A program made the position numbers and the translations under genes. Shown piece after piece: positions 16,195-24,968 of a DNA stretch of 64,000 nt (positions are counted from its first letter, which is position 1; every line of letters begins with the position of its first letter). This DNA comes from JAADHI01 sp964451325. GTDB taxonomy: Bacteria; Nitrospirota; Nitrospiria; SBBL01; JAADHI01. The notes below the pieces were generated by a model that was given only the letters and a program-made list of their open reading frames with translations, was not told the DNA's origin and did not search any database. The stretch lies in contig CAYVHO010000003.1 in assembly GCA_964451325.1 (NCBI GenBank), positions 186,001 through 250,000 on the forward strand. Reading direction: 5' to 3'.

Positions 16195-17235
16195 ATGCCC
16201 ATAGACTTATGCCCTCCCTCGCAAGAAAACAATAAGCGTTGGGATGATTTTGTCACACAAAATACAAATGCAGACCATTGCCATCTCAGTGGCTGGCAAT
16301 ACGTCATCTCGAAAAGCTATGGGCATCAGTCTCTGTACCTTTGGGACGAAAACGATGGCATCATCAATGGGATTCTTCCCCTTATTTCCATGCAAAACCT
16401 CCGATTTTCCCGGTCATTTGTTTCGCTTCCTTTTTTAGATGACGGGGGGATTTGCGCCGACAAACAAAGCGTAAAAGAAGGCCTCTATAAAAAGGCACTG
16501 GCTTTAGCCAGTACGGCTCAGGTTGATTCGCTCGACTTTAGACATCGTTACGCAAGTCACCTGAATATTCCCGCACATGGAGAGAAGGTCACGCTGGTAC
16601 TCAAACTCACAAAAGACCCCGATGTTTTGTGGAAAGGATTTAATGCCAAGCTTAGAAACCAGATTCGTAAACCCCAAAAATCAGGCCTGACCGCCTCTTG
16701 GCACGGTTTGGAGGGTCTCCAGGATTTTTACGATGTTTTTGCCATCAACATGAAAGCCTTGGGCTCTCCTGTGCACAGCCTGAAGTTTTTTGCTGAGATT
16801 TTAAAGACCTTCAAAGAAAGTGCTAAAATCATCCTCGTGAAAAAAGAGGAGAAGACGATCGGCGGTGGCATTTGCCTCTATTTCAAAAATACCGTTCAAA
16901 TTCCCTGGGCCTCTTCCTTAAAGTCCTATATCAAGCTCTGCCCAAACAACCTGCTCTACTGGGAAACCATCCGCTGGGCCTCTGATGCAGGGTATGAACG
17001 TTTTGATTTCGGTCGTTCGTCCCCCGGTAGCGGCACCTACCGTTTTAAAATGCAGTGGGGTGCCGAGGTCGAGCCATTACACTGGGGCTATTATTCAAAA
17101 AAGGGAGACCAACAAGGGGCCATGATTCAAGCCGATGATTCACGGTATGATCTTGTCACAAAAACATGGCGTAAGCTGCCACTTCCCCTGACAAAGCTCA
17201 TCGGGCCCTATATTAGGAGGCGTTTGAGTAATTGA
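16195..17235 (+). CDS. FemAB/GNAT-type aminoacyl- or acyltransferase of polysaccharide clusters
   Basis: A 346-residue protein of the FemAB-related group found in exosortase-type (PEP-CTERM) polysaccharide loci. The N-terminal GNAT half contains HLSGWQYVISKSYGH near 30-45. The C-terminal half has IGGGICLYFKN near 222 and the well-conserved YERFDFGRSSPGSGTYRFK block near 264-282, typical of the family. FemAB proteins add amino acids from aminoacyl-tRNA to cell-wall precursors; members in EPS loci are thought to decorate sugars, and the donor is unknown. AAGGAGG lies about 12 bases before the ATG. The stop overlaps the wecB start (TGATG). Confidence 0.8.
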   Translation: MPIDLCPPSQENNKRWDDFVTQNTNADHCHLSGWQYVISKSYGHQSLYLWDENDGIINGILPLISMQNLRFSRSFVSLPFLDDGGICADKQSVKEGLYKKALALASTAQVDSLDFRHRYASHLNIPAHGEKVTLVLKLTKDPDVLWKGFNAKLRNQIRKPQKSGLTASWHGLEGLQDFYDVFAINMKALGSPVHSLKFFAEILKTFKESAKIILVKKEEKTIGGGICLYFKNTVQIPWASSLKSYIKLCPNNLLYWETIRWASDAGYERFDFGRSSPGSGTYRFKMQWGAEVEPLHWGYYSKKGDQQGAMIQADDSRYDLVTKTWRKLPLPLTKLIGPYIRRRLSN

Positions 17236-18353
17236 TGAAAATCATGCATGTGGTCGGTGCACGACCCAATTTCATGAAGGTTTCTCCCATTATCCGAGAA
17301 ATGGCTGAGCATTCAGAAATCAAACAGACCCTCGTTCATACCGGACAACACTATGACGAAAAAATGTCCCAGATCTTTTTTGATGAACTGGGTATGTGCA
17401 AACCGGACATTGATCTGGAAGTGGGTTCTGGATCTCATGCCCAACAAACGGCACGGATTATGTCGGCCTTCGAACCCGTTCTGCTGGAAGATCGCCCAGA
17501 CCTGCTGATTGTCCCTGGCGATGTTAATTCCACATTGGCCTGTAGTTTGACCGCGAGCAAACTTCATATCCCCATTGCCCATTTGGAAGCGGGGCTTCGC
17601 AGCTTTGATCGCACAATGCCTGAAGAAATCAATCGACTCATGACAGACGTATTATCGGATATTTTATTGACGACTTCACCGGAAGCCGAAGATAATCTTG
17701 TACGCGAGGGCATAGACCGCGAAAAGATTTTTTTTGTCGGAAATACCATGATCGATACCTTGCTCCGTCTAAAAAAACAAGCAGCGCGCTCCGATGTACT
17801 GCAGAAATGTGGTATCCCAAACAGGCCATACGCACTGGTCACCCTGCATCGGCCCTCCAATGTAGACGATAAGACGGTTTTTCGTGGCATTATGAATGCC
17901 CTGGAAAAAATCGGAAAAGACATCCCGATCATTTTTCCCGTGCATCCACGCACACGCGGACACATCGCTAAATTGGATGTTCATACCAGCAAAACAGCAT
18001 CTGAAAAAGGGATTTATTTATTGGAACCCGTGGGCTATCTCGATTTTATGCAACTGATGATGCACGCGGCCATTGTGATGACCGACTCAGGAGGGATTCA
18101 GGAAGAAACAAGCATTTTAAATATCCCCTGTATCACCATCCGGGAAAATACGGAACGTCCCATTACGGTTTCTAAAGGCACAAATCAGCTTGTCGGCACT
18201 GATACACAACGCATTATCACCGCAGCACAAAGGGTCTTGAATCAGGGCTCCCCCAAAAACACACAGATTGATTTATGGGATGGTAAAGCTTCCGGCCGCA
18301 TTGTGTCCGTCATTTTTGAGTGGTTTCATCGACAAAAGGACAGCAAGCCTTGA
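17235..18353 (+). CDS. wecB: UDP-N-acetylglucosamine 2-epimerase (non-hydrolysing)
   Basis: Interconverts UDP-GlcNAc and UDP-ManNAc to supply ManNAc-type sugars for the polymer. The family landmarks are all present: GARPNFMKV near residue 8, HTGQHYDEKMS near 37, GDVNSTLAC near 96, HLEAGLRSFDRTMPEEINR near 117-135, TLHRPSNVD near 207 and DSGGIQEE near 282. Length (372) is normal. A TTG lies one codon before, but the ATG at 17235, overlapping the FemAB stop, is the natural start. The next gene begins on the last base of its stop codon. Confidence 0.94.
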   Translation: MKIMHVVGARPNFMKVSPIIREMAEHSEIKQTLVHTGQHYDEKMSQIFFDELGMCKPDIDLEVGSGSHAQQTARIMSAFEPVLLEDRPDLLIVPGDVNSTLACSLTASKLHIPIAHLEAGLRSFDRTMPEEINRLMTDVLSDILLTTSPEAEDNLVREGIDREKIFFVGNTMIDTLLRLKKQAARSDVLQKCGIPNRPYALVTLHRPSNVDDKTVFRGIMNALEKIGKDIPIIFPVHPRTRGHIAKLDVHTSKTASEKGIYLLEPVGYLDFMQLMMHAAIVMTDSGGIQEETSILNIPCITIRENTERPITVSKGTNQLVGTDTQRIITAAQRVLNQGSPKNTQIDLWDGKASGRIVSVIFEWFHRQKDSKP

Positions 18354-19528
18354 TGATCATTTTGTTTTGGGGTGCTTTTGCAATCCTATTTTATATCTAT
18401 CTGGGCTATCCACTTTTGTTGCTTCTTGTCCGTGCCATCAAAGGCATTACCCCCATACAACAGCAAGACTTTGAACCCCATGTCACCCTCATCATTTCCG
18501 CATACAATGAAGCTGCAACCATCAGAGCAAAAATAAAGAACAGTCTTGCCCTCGTATACCCCCGCGATAAACTTGAAATTCTAGTCGTTTCCGATGCTTC
18601 ATCGGATGAAACCGATCAGATTGTTTCCAAATATGCGGCCCAAGGCATTACATTGCTTCGCATGGAACAGCGGGGAGGGAAAACCCTTGGGCTCAATCAT
18701 GCCGTCTCTATCGCAAAAGGGGATATCCTTATCTTCTCAGATGCCAATGCCTTTTATGACGAGAAGGTGGTTCAAAAATTGGTCCGAAATTTTTCTGATC
18801 AAAAAGTCGGTTATGCCACTGGCGCATCTCTGTATGTTGAAACAAAGACCTCCTTTGTTGGATGGTGTGAAGACCTTTATTGGAACTATGATCTTAAAAT
18901 TAAAGGCCTGGAAAGTTCACTCGGTTCAATGATTGGTGCCGATGGGGCGCTCTACGCCATTCGGAAAGAACTCTACACGCCATTACGATCAACGGATATC
19001 AACGACTTTGTGAATCCTTTGCAGATTATTGCCTTAGGATTTCGAGGCATTTTTGAACCCGAAGCCATTTGTCATGAAGAAACCGTCAACCAGTTTGGCG
19101 AAGAATACCGTCGAAAGGTACGGATCGTTTCCAGAAGTCTGCGTGGCTTGATGCGTGTCTCAATCCTCTTAAACCCATTTCGCTTCGGCTTTTATTCTAT
19201 ACAACTCATTTCACACAAACTGCTGCGCTGGCTAACGCCATTATTCATCCTCTCTCTTGCTTTGAGTAACATTGTCCTCTGGTCTCAAGCCCCCCTGTAT
19301 AAAACCATCGGCTTATTGCAGGGATTCTTTTATCTCCTGACACTCCTTGGCTTCTCTTTGAGCAAAATCGGCATCCGCTCTCGCATGTTTTACTTGCCCT
19401 ACTATTTTTGCCTCATGAATGTTGCGTCGCTCCACGGAATGTGGAAGTCCCTTCGAGGAAGTGCTCCAACGACCTGGGAGCCGGAAAGAGATAAAAAGAA
19501 GTCTCACGAAAAGCACAAGACCCTGTGA
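18353..19528 (+). CDS. Family 2 glycosyltransferase, membrane-bound (BcsA/HAS-like topology)
   Basis: A 391-residue protein with one N-terminal helix (MIILFWGAFAILFYIYLGYP), a cytosolic GT-A domain with VTLIISAYNE, SDASSDE and the DxD-like SDANAFYD, and three C-terminal helices (about 285-370). The region GADGALYAIRKELY and the downstream MRVSILLNPF are typical of processive or single-addition GT2 enzymes of capsule loci. The ATG at 18353 shares a base with the wecB stop; a GTG further upstream is inside wecB and less likely. The following gene is a paralogue. Confidence 0.88.
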   Translation: MIILFWGAFAILFYIYLGYPLLLLLVRAIKGITPIQQQDFEPHVTLIISAYNEAATIRAKIKNSLALVYPRDKLEILVVSDASSDETDQIVSKYAAQGITLLRMEQRGGKTLGLNHAVSIAKGDILIFSDANAFYDEKVVQKLVRNFSDQKVGYATGASLYVETKTSFVGWCEDLYWNYDLKIKGLESSLGSMIGADGALYAIRKELYTPLRSTDINDFVNPLQIIALGFRGIFEPEAICHEETVNQFGEEYRRKVRIVSRSLRGLMRVSILLNPFRFGFYSIQLISHKLLRWLTPLFILSLALSNIVLWSQAPLYKTIGLLQGFFYLLTLLGFSLSKIGIRSRMFYLPYYFCLMNVASLHGMWKSLRGSAPTTWEPERDKKKSHEKHKTL

Positions 19529-19604
19529 GGGCTGCAAGCGCCCCCTGACTTTTCTGGTATCCTTTAAGATAGAAAAACCACAGGGTAAACCTGAGACCTC
19601 AACC

Positions 19605-20789
19605 GTGGAATACGCCTTTTGGATCATCATTTCTCTTATCTTTTATACGATCTTAGGCTATGCGCTTGTCTTATGGCTCATTGCTTCACTCTTTTACCGC
19701 AAGAGAAAAAAATCCACACAAGAGCCCAATTTCCTGCCCCAAGTCACTTTACTCATTCCCGCCTATAATGAAGATACGGTTATTTCGGACAAAATTTTAA
19801 ATTCACTTGCCCTGGACTACCCCAAAGAAAAACTACGCATCATCATCGCCTCCGACGGCTCCACCGACAAAACAGATACCATCGTTGCCTCACATGAACA
19901 AGCGGGCGTTCTTTTATGGTCTCACCCGCTACGCAGCGGGAAAATTTCAGTCATTAACAAGGCCATGACCCATATCCATGATGCAATCGTCGTTTTATCC
20001 GACGCAAATGTGATGTATGACAAACAGGCCATTCGCACTTTGGTGCAACACCTTAAAGATCCAGAAGTCGGAGTCGTTTCTGGAAATGTCTCTTTGATTA
20101 AAACAAACAGTCCTGTCGGAACACTGGACTTGATTTATCAACGCTATGAAAACCGGGTCAAGGCGCTGGAATCTAAAACAGGTTCTGTCACCGGGGCAGA
20201 TGGAGCAATGTATGCGATACGAAAAGAAGATTACCAAACAGTGGAAGAGCATGTAATTTTAGATGATTTAGTTATTTCTATGAATATTCTCCGAAAAGGA
20301 AAACGCATCATTTTTGAGTCCGAAGCAAAAGGAACAGAACACAGTGTCGGTAGTGTAAGCGAGGCTTTTTGGACACGGGTTCGTGTGGTTGCCGGAGGCA
20401 TCCAAGCGATAAAAACCGGTTTGGGTATGCCATCCCCTCAACAAGGGATGCAGCTTTTTCAATTTATTTCTCACAAGGTCCTGCGATGGCTCCTGCCCCT
20501 ACAGTTCTTAGGACTCTTTATTGTGAATGGCTTTTTGCTCGAAGAACCACTGTATGGGCATTTTTTCATTTTTCAACTCGGATTTTATGCGATGGCCCTG
20601 CTGGCCCATCTTGTCGGAAGATCTGCCTCTATTTTATCCGCACCTTATTATTGGGCCATCCAAAATATCGCCGCAATGCTGGGAATATGGCGCGGTCTAC
20701 TCAACAGCCAATCCGTCAAATGGGACAAAGGGGAACGACATTTTAAAAATGGTGATGTGAATGATATTTCTGAAAAACACCTGAAGTAA
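19605..20789 (+). CDS. Family 2 glycosyltransferase, membrane-bound, paralogue of the previous gene
   Basis: Same architecture as its upstream neighbour: N-terminal helix (EYAFWIIISLIFYTILGYA), GT-A domain with LLIPAYNED, SDGSTDKTD, SDANVMYDK and GADGAMYAIRKEDY, then C-terminal helices. The two probably arose by tandem duplication. The frame is open back to 19419, overlapping the previous gene, but the conserved helix begins at the GTG at 19605, preferred here (394 residues). No strong ribosome-binding site is seen, so the start is uncertain. The gap of 76 bases upstream is larger than the cluster average. Confidence 0.82.
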   Translation: MEYAFWIIISLIFYTILGYALVLWLIASLFYRKRKKSTQEPNFLPQVTLLIPAYNEDTVISDKILNSLALDYPKEKLRIIIASDGSTDKTDTIVASHEQAGVLLWSHPLRSGKISVINKAMTHIHDAIVVLSDANVMYDKQAIRTLVQHLKDPEVGVVSGNVSLIKTNSPVGTLDLIYQRYENRVKALESKTGSVTGADGAMYAIRKEDYQTVEEHVILDDLVISMNILRKGKRIIFESEAKGTEHSVGSVSEAFWTRVRVVAGGIQAIKTGLGMPSPQQGMQLFQFISHKVLRWLLPLQFLGLFIVNGFLLEEPLYGHFFIFQLGFYAMALLAHLVGRSASILSAPYYWAIQNIAAMLGIWRGLLNSQSVKWDKGERHFKNGDVNDISEKHLK

Positions 20790-20862
20790 GCGCCTTTTTA
20801 TAGTATCCTGAAACCGCATAAATAGGCTGGAGTTTTGTGAACATCGCAGAGAAGAATCGCCA

Positions 20863-22602
20863 ATGAAAGAAAACGGAAAAGTTCTCGTGCTCGGGCAGGA
20901 TAATCGAAGTTGTTTGACCGTCGTGCGGTCGCTGGGTCGTCAAAATTTAACCGTGCATTTGGCTTGGGCCTCACCCGACTCCCTTGTCCGTCACTCAAAA
21001 TATGTGCAAAAGATCCACGACATCCCAGCCTATACCCCCGATGACGATGCCTGGAAAAAAGAGCTGGTCTCTATTTTAAGCCATGAAAACTACGCGCTGG
21101 TCATCCCCTGTAGTGATCCCACTATTCTGCCACTGCAACACCACCAAAAAGTCTTTGAAGACCTGGCCAAAATCTACACACTCCCGGACGATGTTTTTGA
21201 AACGGTCTTTGACAAAACCCGGCTCACGACACTCGCCGAGACATTAGGGATTAAGATTCCAAAAAGCAAGACATTGACTGCCTTAGACCAAGTCGACTCC
21301 GTCACAAAAGAATTGGGCCTGCCCATCATTTTAAAACCCAGTGCATCCTTTCGGATTGGAAACCTCCGCCGTAAAAATCATGTGCGTCGCGCAGATACCG
21401 CAGAGGATGCTAAGAATCTCGTACGAGGCATGCTTCACTCCGGAGCAGTACAGGCCCAATCCTATTTTACGGGAAAGGGGGTGGGGGTAGAAGTCCTGGC
21501 CTCCGAAGGAGAGATTTTACTCTCCTTCCAACATGAACGGGTTCACGAACCCATCGGGGGCGGAGGCAGCTCTTATCGTAAGAGTGTGGCACTGAGCCCT
21601 GAATTACTGAATACGACAACACAACTGATGAAAGCCCTTCGTTATACTGGCGTCGCCATGGTTGAATTTATGGTCAATACAAAAACAAAAGATTGGATTC
21701 TTGTTGAGATTAACGGTCGTTTTTGGGGCTCCTTGCCTTTAGCCATTGCCAGTGGCGTGGACTTTCCTTACGCCCTCTATCAATTACTCGTGGAGAATAA
21801 GAAAGACTTTACCCAGGGTTATCGTCAAAATATTTTTTGCAGAAATACCTCAAAAGATTTTCAATGGCTGCTGGATCAAGTCCGTGCGAAACCCTCAGAA
21901 CGTAAACATCTTCATCTCCCGCTTCTGGCCTTTTTTACAGAGAGCATCTTGAATCTCATTAAGATGAGGGAAAAAAATGATACCCTGGTTTGGGATGATA
22001 TGAAGCCCGGAATTTTAGAGATCAAACAGCTGATTAGGACTTATACCTATCGGCTTTCAAATAAAATGACAATGCGTTTTTTGTCCCACCCTTTTAACCG
22101 GAGCCGATACGCACAGAAAGTCCGTCGCAAAGTAAAAATAGCAAAAAATGTGCTTTTTATTTGTAAAGGAAATATCTGTAGAAGCCCCTTTGCTGAACAG
22201 TATGCCCGCACTGTTTTTCCAAAAAATATTCAAATTCACTCCTGTGGCTACTATCCCATTCAAAACCGCCAGAGCCCAGAGCACGCCGTCTCAGCATCAA
22301 AGATATTTGGGATTGACCTGAGTGCCCACCGATCATCACTCGTTTCAGAAGCCTTATTACAACAGGCCGATGTGGCCTTTATCTTTGATGAAGAAAATAA
22401 ACAGATCATTTCGCAGCGCTTTCCTTTTGCTAGACCGAAGCTTTATTTTTTAGGTGCCCTTTCTCCCCAGAAAGCCATTATAATTAAGGATCCATATAGG
22501 AGTGGGCTAGAGGGTTTTCAAACAAACTACCAATCGGTTGTCGCGGCCATTGACACACTTTTTGAATCTACGAGAAATCCAAAAAAAAATGAAAAATTAT
22601 AA
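20863..22602 (+). CDS. ATP-grasp ligase fused to a low-molecular-weight protein-tyrosine-phosphatase domain
   Basis: A 579-residue two-domain protein. Residues 1-420 are an ATP-grasp module of the carboxylate-amine ligase type: an N-terminal pre-ATP-grasp fold (VLVLGQDNRSCLTVVRSLGR), LPIILKPSASFRIG near 150-165 and the metal-binding LVEINGRFWGSLPLA near 280-294. From residue 428 a complete LMW-PTP domain follows with CKGNICRS (Cys434...Arg440) and the general-acid loop KDPYRS (Asp543). LMW-PTPs such as Wzb dephosphorylate the Wzc-type kinase that controls polymer export; here that activity is tied to a ligase that may put an amino acid or similar group on a sugar. Domain assignments are firm, biological role inferred. 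No tyrosine kinase is in the window. Confidence 0.87.
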   Translation: MKENGKVLVLGQDNRSCLTVVRSLGRQNLTVHLAWASPDSLVRHSKYVQKIHDIPAYTPDDDAWKKELVSILSHENYALVIPCSDPTILPLQHHQKVFEDLAKIYTLPDDVFETVFDKTRLTTLAETLGIKIPKSKTLTALDQVDSVTKELGLPIILKPSASFRIGNLRRKNHVRRADTAEDAKNLVRGMLHSGAVQAQSYFTGKGVGVEVLASEGEILLSFQHERVHEPIGGGGSSYRKSVALSPELLNTTTQLMKALRYTGVAMVEFMVNTKTKDWILVEINGRFWGSLPLAIASGVDFPYALYQLLVENKKDFTQGYRQNIFCRNTSKDFQWLLDQVRAKPSERKHLHLPLLAFFTESILNLIKMREKNDTLVWDDMKPGILEIKQLIRTYTYRLSNKMTMRFLSHPFNRSRYAQKVRRKVKIAKNVLFICKGNICRSPFAEQYARTVFPKNIQIHSCGYYPIQNRQSPEHAVSASKIFGIDLSAHRSSLVSEALLQQADVAFIFDEENKQIISQRFPFARPKLYFLGALSPQKAIIIKDPYRSGLEGFQTNYQSVVAAIDTLFESTRNPKKNEKL

Positions 22603-22638
22603 CAATCCACAACACAATACACGACGGGGCACCCTTAA

Positions 22639-23622
22639 ATGAGATCCCTCAAAAGCAAAATTGCAGCTATCATCAAGTCCATGATCTATCGAAGTGGCCT
22701 TGACAGACTCAAGCGCCGCTTTCTACCTGCCACTGCTCCCGTGATTATCCGTTATCATTCCGTCTGTTCCCAGAACCTTTTAATTAGCCCAGGCATCCTG
22801 ATTAGCCCTGAGGCCTTTACAGAGCAAGTAACCTATTTCTCAAAATATTTTCAAGTCATCACGATGGATGATTTAATTGACGCCATAAAAAAAAAGACGC
22901 CCTTTCCTAAAAATGCGCTTGTCTTCACATTTGATGATGGTTATGCCGATAATCTTGAGGCAGCAAAGATACTGAAAAAATACGAACTCACGGGCCTTTT
23001 TTATATTACGGCCGGGTGCATTGAAACAGATGAGGCATTTTGGGTGGCTGAAGTCCGTCATTTGATCGAAAACACAAATAAAAAAGAAATGACACTCCCT
23101 TTTCCTGATGGAGAATCGAGTCTTTCGCTTTCCAATAAATCAGATCGGGAATTGACCATCAAAAAAATGACACGTTTATTCAAATCGGTCACCATTGAAA
23201 CAAGAGAGAGTCTCCGGAAGGCCTTTCGGATTGCACTGAATGATACACCGGCTTTTCCCTCAAATTTAATGTTGAATTGGTCTCAATTGCAGGAAATGGT
23301 AGAGATGGGGATGGAGATCGGAGGACATACCATGACCCACCCCAATCTTCCCAGCGCCACAAAAGAAGAAGCCCGTGAAGAAATTTGTTCATGTAAGTCA
23401 CTTTTAGAAAAACAACTCAAAACCCCGGTCAATCATTTTGCCTATCCAAATGGCGGGAGCGTCGCTCACTTTGATGATAAAACCAAAGCAATATTACAAG
23501 AAGCTGGTTTTCACTCCGCAACAACCTCAAAAGCCGGAAGACCTGGTTTTAAAAGTGATCTTTTTGAAATCCGCCGAATGCGTGCAACAGAGAATCTCTC
23601 CGAAATGCTTTGGGATTTTTAA
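22639..23622 (+). CDS. Polysaccharide deacetylase (NodB/CE4 type)
   Basis: Removes N- or O-acetyl groups from the polymer or its precursors. The CE4 motifs are visible: FTFDDGYADN near residue 94 (catalytic and metal aspartates), the metal-histidine motif HTMTHPNLP near 231, and the FAYPNGG motif near 267. An insert around 130-190 and the C-terminal FEIRRMRATENLS match deacetylases found in exosortase-linked EPS loci. No signal peptide is seen (basic N-terminus KSKIAAIIKSMIYR), so it may act in the cytosol or be membrane-peripheral. Confidence 0.88.
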   Translation: MRSLKSKIAAIIKSMIYRSGLDRLKRRFLPATAPVIIRYHSVCSQNLLISPGILISPEAFTEQVTYFSKYFQVITMDDLIDAIKKKTPFPKNALVFTFDDGYADNLEAAKILKKYELTGLFYITAGCIETDEAFWVAEVRHLIENTNKKEMTLPFPDGESSLSLSNKSDRELTIKKMTRLFKSVTIETRESLRKAFRIALNDTPAFPSNLMLNWSQLQEMVEMGMEIGGHTMTHPNLPSATKEEAREEICSCKSLLEKQLKTPVNHFAYPNGGSVAHFDDKTKAILQEAGFHSATTSKAGRPGFKSDLFEIRRMRATENLSEMLWDF

Positions 23623-23672
23623 AAAGATAACAACAGTAAATATGCTAAACAAATATCCAAAGGGATTTTAAG

Positions 23673-24968
23673 ATGTCATCCACCGCGATTATCTGGCTTG
23701 CGGCCTATGTGGGTGGCGCGCTAATGGCCTTTGTCCATCCCATCTACGGTTTGCTGGCTTATTTTTTAACCTATTATCAGCTCCCTAAATTGCGCTGGTG
23801 GGGGAAAAAAGCCTTGCCGAATCTGCGCTGGTCCTTGATCATTTCATTGATACTAATGGCCGGATATGCACTGAGACAACGCAGTATGCCCGCTTTGAGG
23901 ATCAAAAAACACCCTCAGACAAAATGGCTGATCCTTCTTATTGTGAATGCTTTTTTTGTCTCTGCAACCATGGCCGTTTGGAAAGATAAATCTTGGGAAA
24001 ATACAATTGAAATTCTAAAGTACGGCATCTTGTATTTCATTATTATCGGGACGGTTCGCACAAAAGAGCATTTTAGCTACGCGATTTATATGCACATTTT
24101 TGGAATTTTTTCATGGGGATGGGCAGCCTTTCACAATCCAAAGAGAAAAGGAGGCCGTTTATATGGTATTGGCGGTCCCGATTCTCTCCATGATAATTCG
24201 ACTTCGTCCATTTTCGTTGCAATTCTGCCCTTTATCGCCTCGACATTTTTAACAGGAAAAAAATGGGCAAAACTCTTTTCCAGTGGCGCTGCGGCCTTTG
24301 CCTTAAACGGATTTATTCTTTGCAACAGCAGAGGAGGCATGATCGCCTTGGTCATGGAAGCACTTGTGGGTTTAAAAATCTCAAAGGGAAAGATGCGACG
24401 TAATGTGTTGTTCATGATGGTTACGGGCGGAGCCTTATTTCTCTTCTTGGTAGACCCGACTTTTATTGAACGTCAAAAGGTGGGTGATGACTACGCAGAG
24501 GATTCATCCGCAACAGGTCGACTTGACTCGTGGAAAGCAGCAATCGAACTGGTCAAGGATCATCCCCTTGGCGTGGGCGGAGGCGGGTTTGTCTATTTGA
24601 GTCCGATTTACATTCCCCATATTGTAGAGGCCCATGGCGGAAGTCGCAGAAATGTCCACAGCACTTATTTCCTGGTCCTTTCCGATTATGGAATACAAGG
24701 GTTTATTTTTTTTATGGGATTTATTTTGAGCGCTTTCTACGAGTTACATGATATTCGAAAAAATGCCCCACAAACGGAAGAAGGCCGGAAAATATGGACC
24801 ATCAGTTTGGCCATCACTTTGGGCTATGTCGGGGTCTTAACCGCAGGAGCGTTTACCTCTAGATTGATGGCCGAGGTTACTTACTGGCTGCCCGCATTCG
24901 CGGCGGCACTCAAAAACCTCCAAGTCATTGAATCAGAAAAAACGACGGAACTGGTTCAACCGGGATGA
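23673..24968 (+). CDS. O-antigen ligase/polymerase family membrane protein (Wzy/WaaL-like)
   Basis: A 431-residue integral membrane protein with about 10-12 hydrophobic segments. A large periplasmic loop around residues 265-335 contains GVGGGGFVYLSP and the conserved histidine in NVHSTYFLVLSDYG, the Wzy_C-type signature of O-antigen ligases and polymerases. It most likely polymerises or ligates the repeat unit made by the cluster. The N-terminus (AAYVGGALMAFVHPIYGLLAY) resembles exosortase-associated O-glycosylation ligases, but no exosortase gene is present here. AAAGGGA precedes the ATG; the stop overlaps the next gene by 4 bases. Confidence 0.82.
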   Translation: MSSTAIIWLAAYVGGALMAFVHPIYGLLAYFLTYYQLPKLRWWGKKALPNLRWSLIISLILMAGYALRQRSMPALRIKKHPQTKWLILLIVNAFFVSATMAVWKDKSWENTIEILKYGILYFIIIGTVRTKEHFSYAIYMHIFGIFSWGWAAFHNPKRKGGRLYGIGGPDSLHDNSTSSIFVAILPFIASTFLTGKKWAKLFSSGAAAFALNGFILCNSRGGMIALVMEALVGLKISKGKMRRNVLFMMVTGGALFLFLVDPTFIERQKVGDDYAEDSSATGRLDSWKAAIELVKDHPLGVGGGGFVYLSPIYIPHIVEAHGGSRRNVHSTYFLVLSDYGIQGFIFFMGFILSAFYELHDIRKNAPQTEEGRKIWTISLAITLGYVGVLTAGAFTSRLMAEVTYWLPAFAAALKNLQVIESEKTTELVQPG

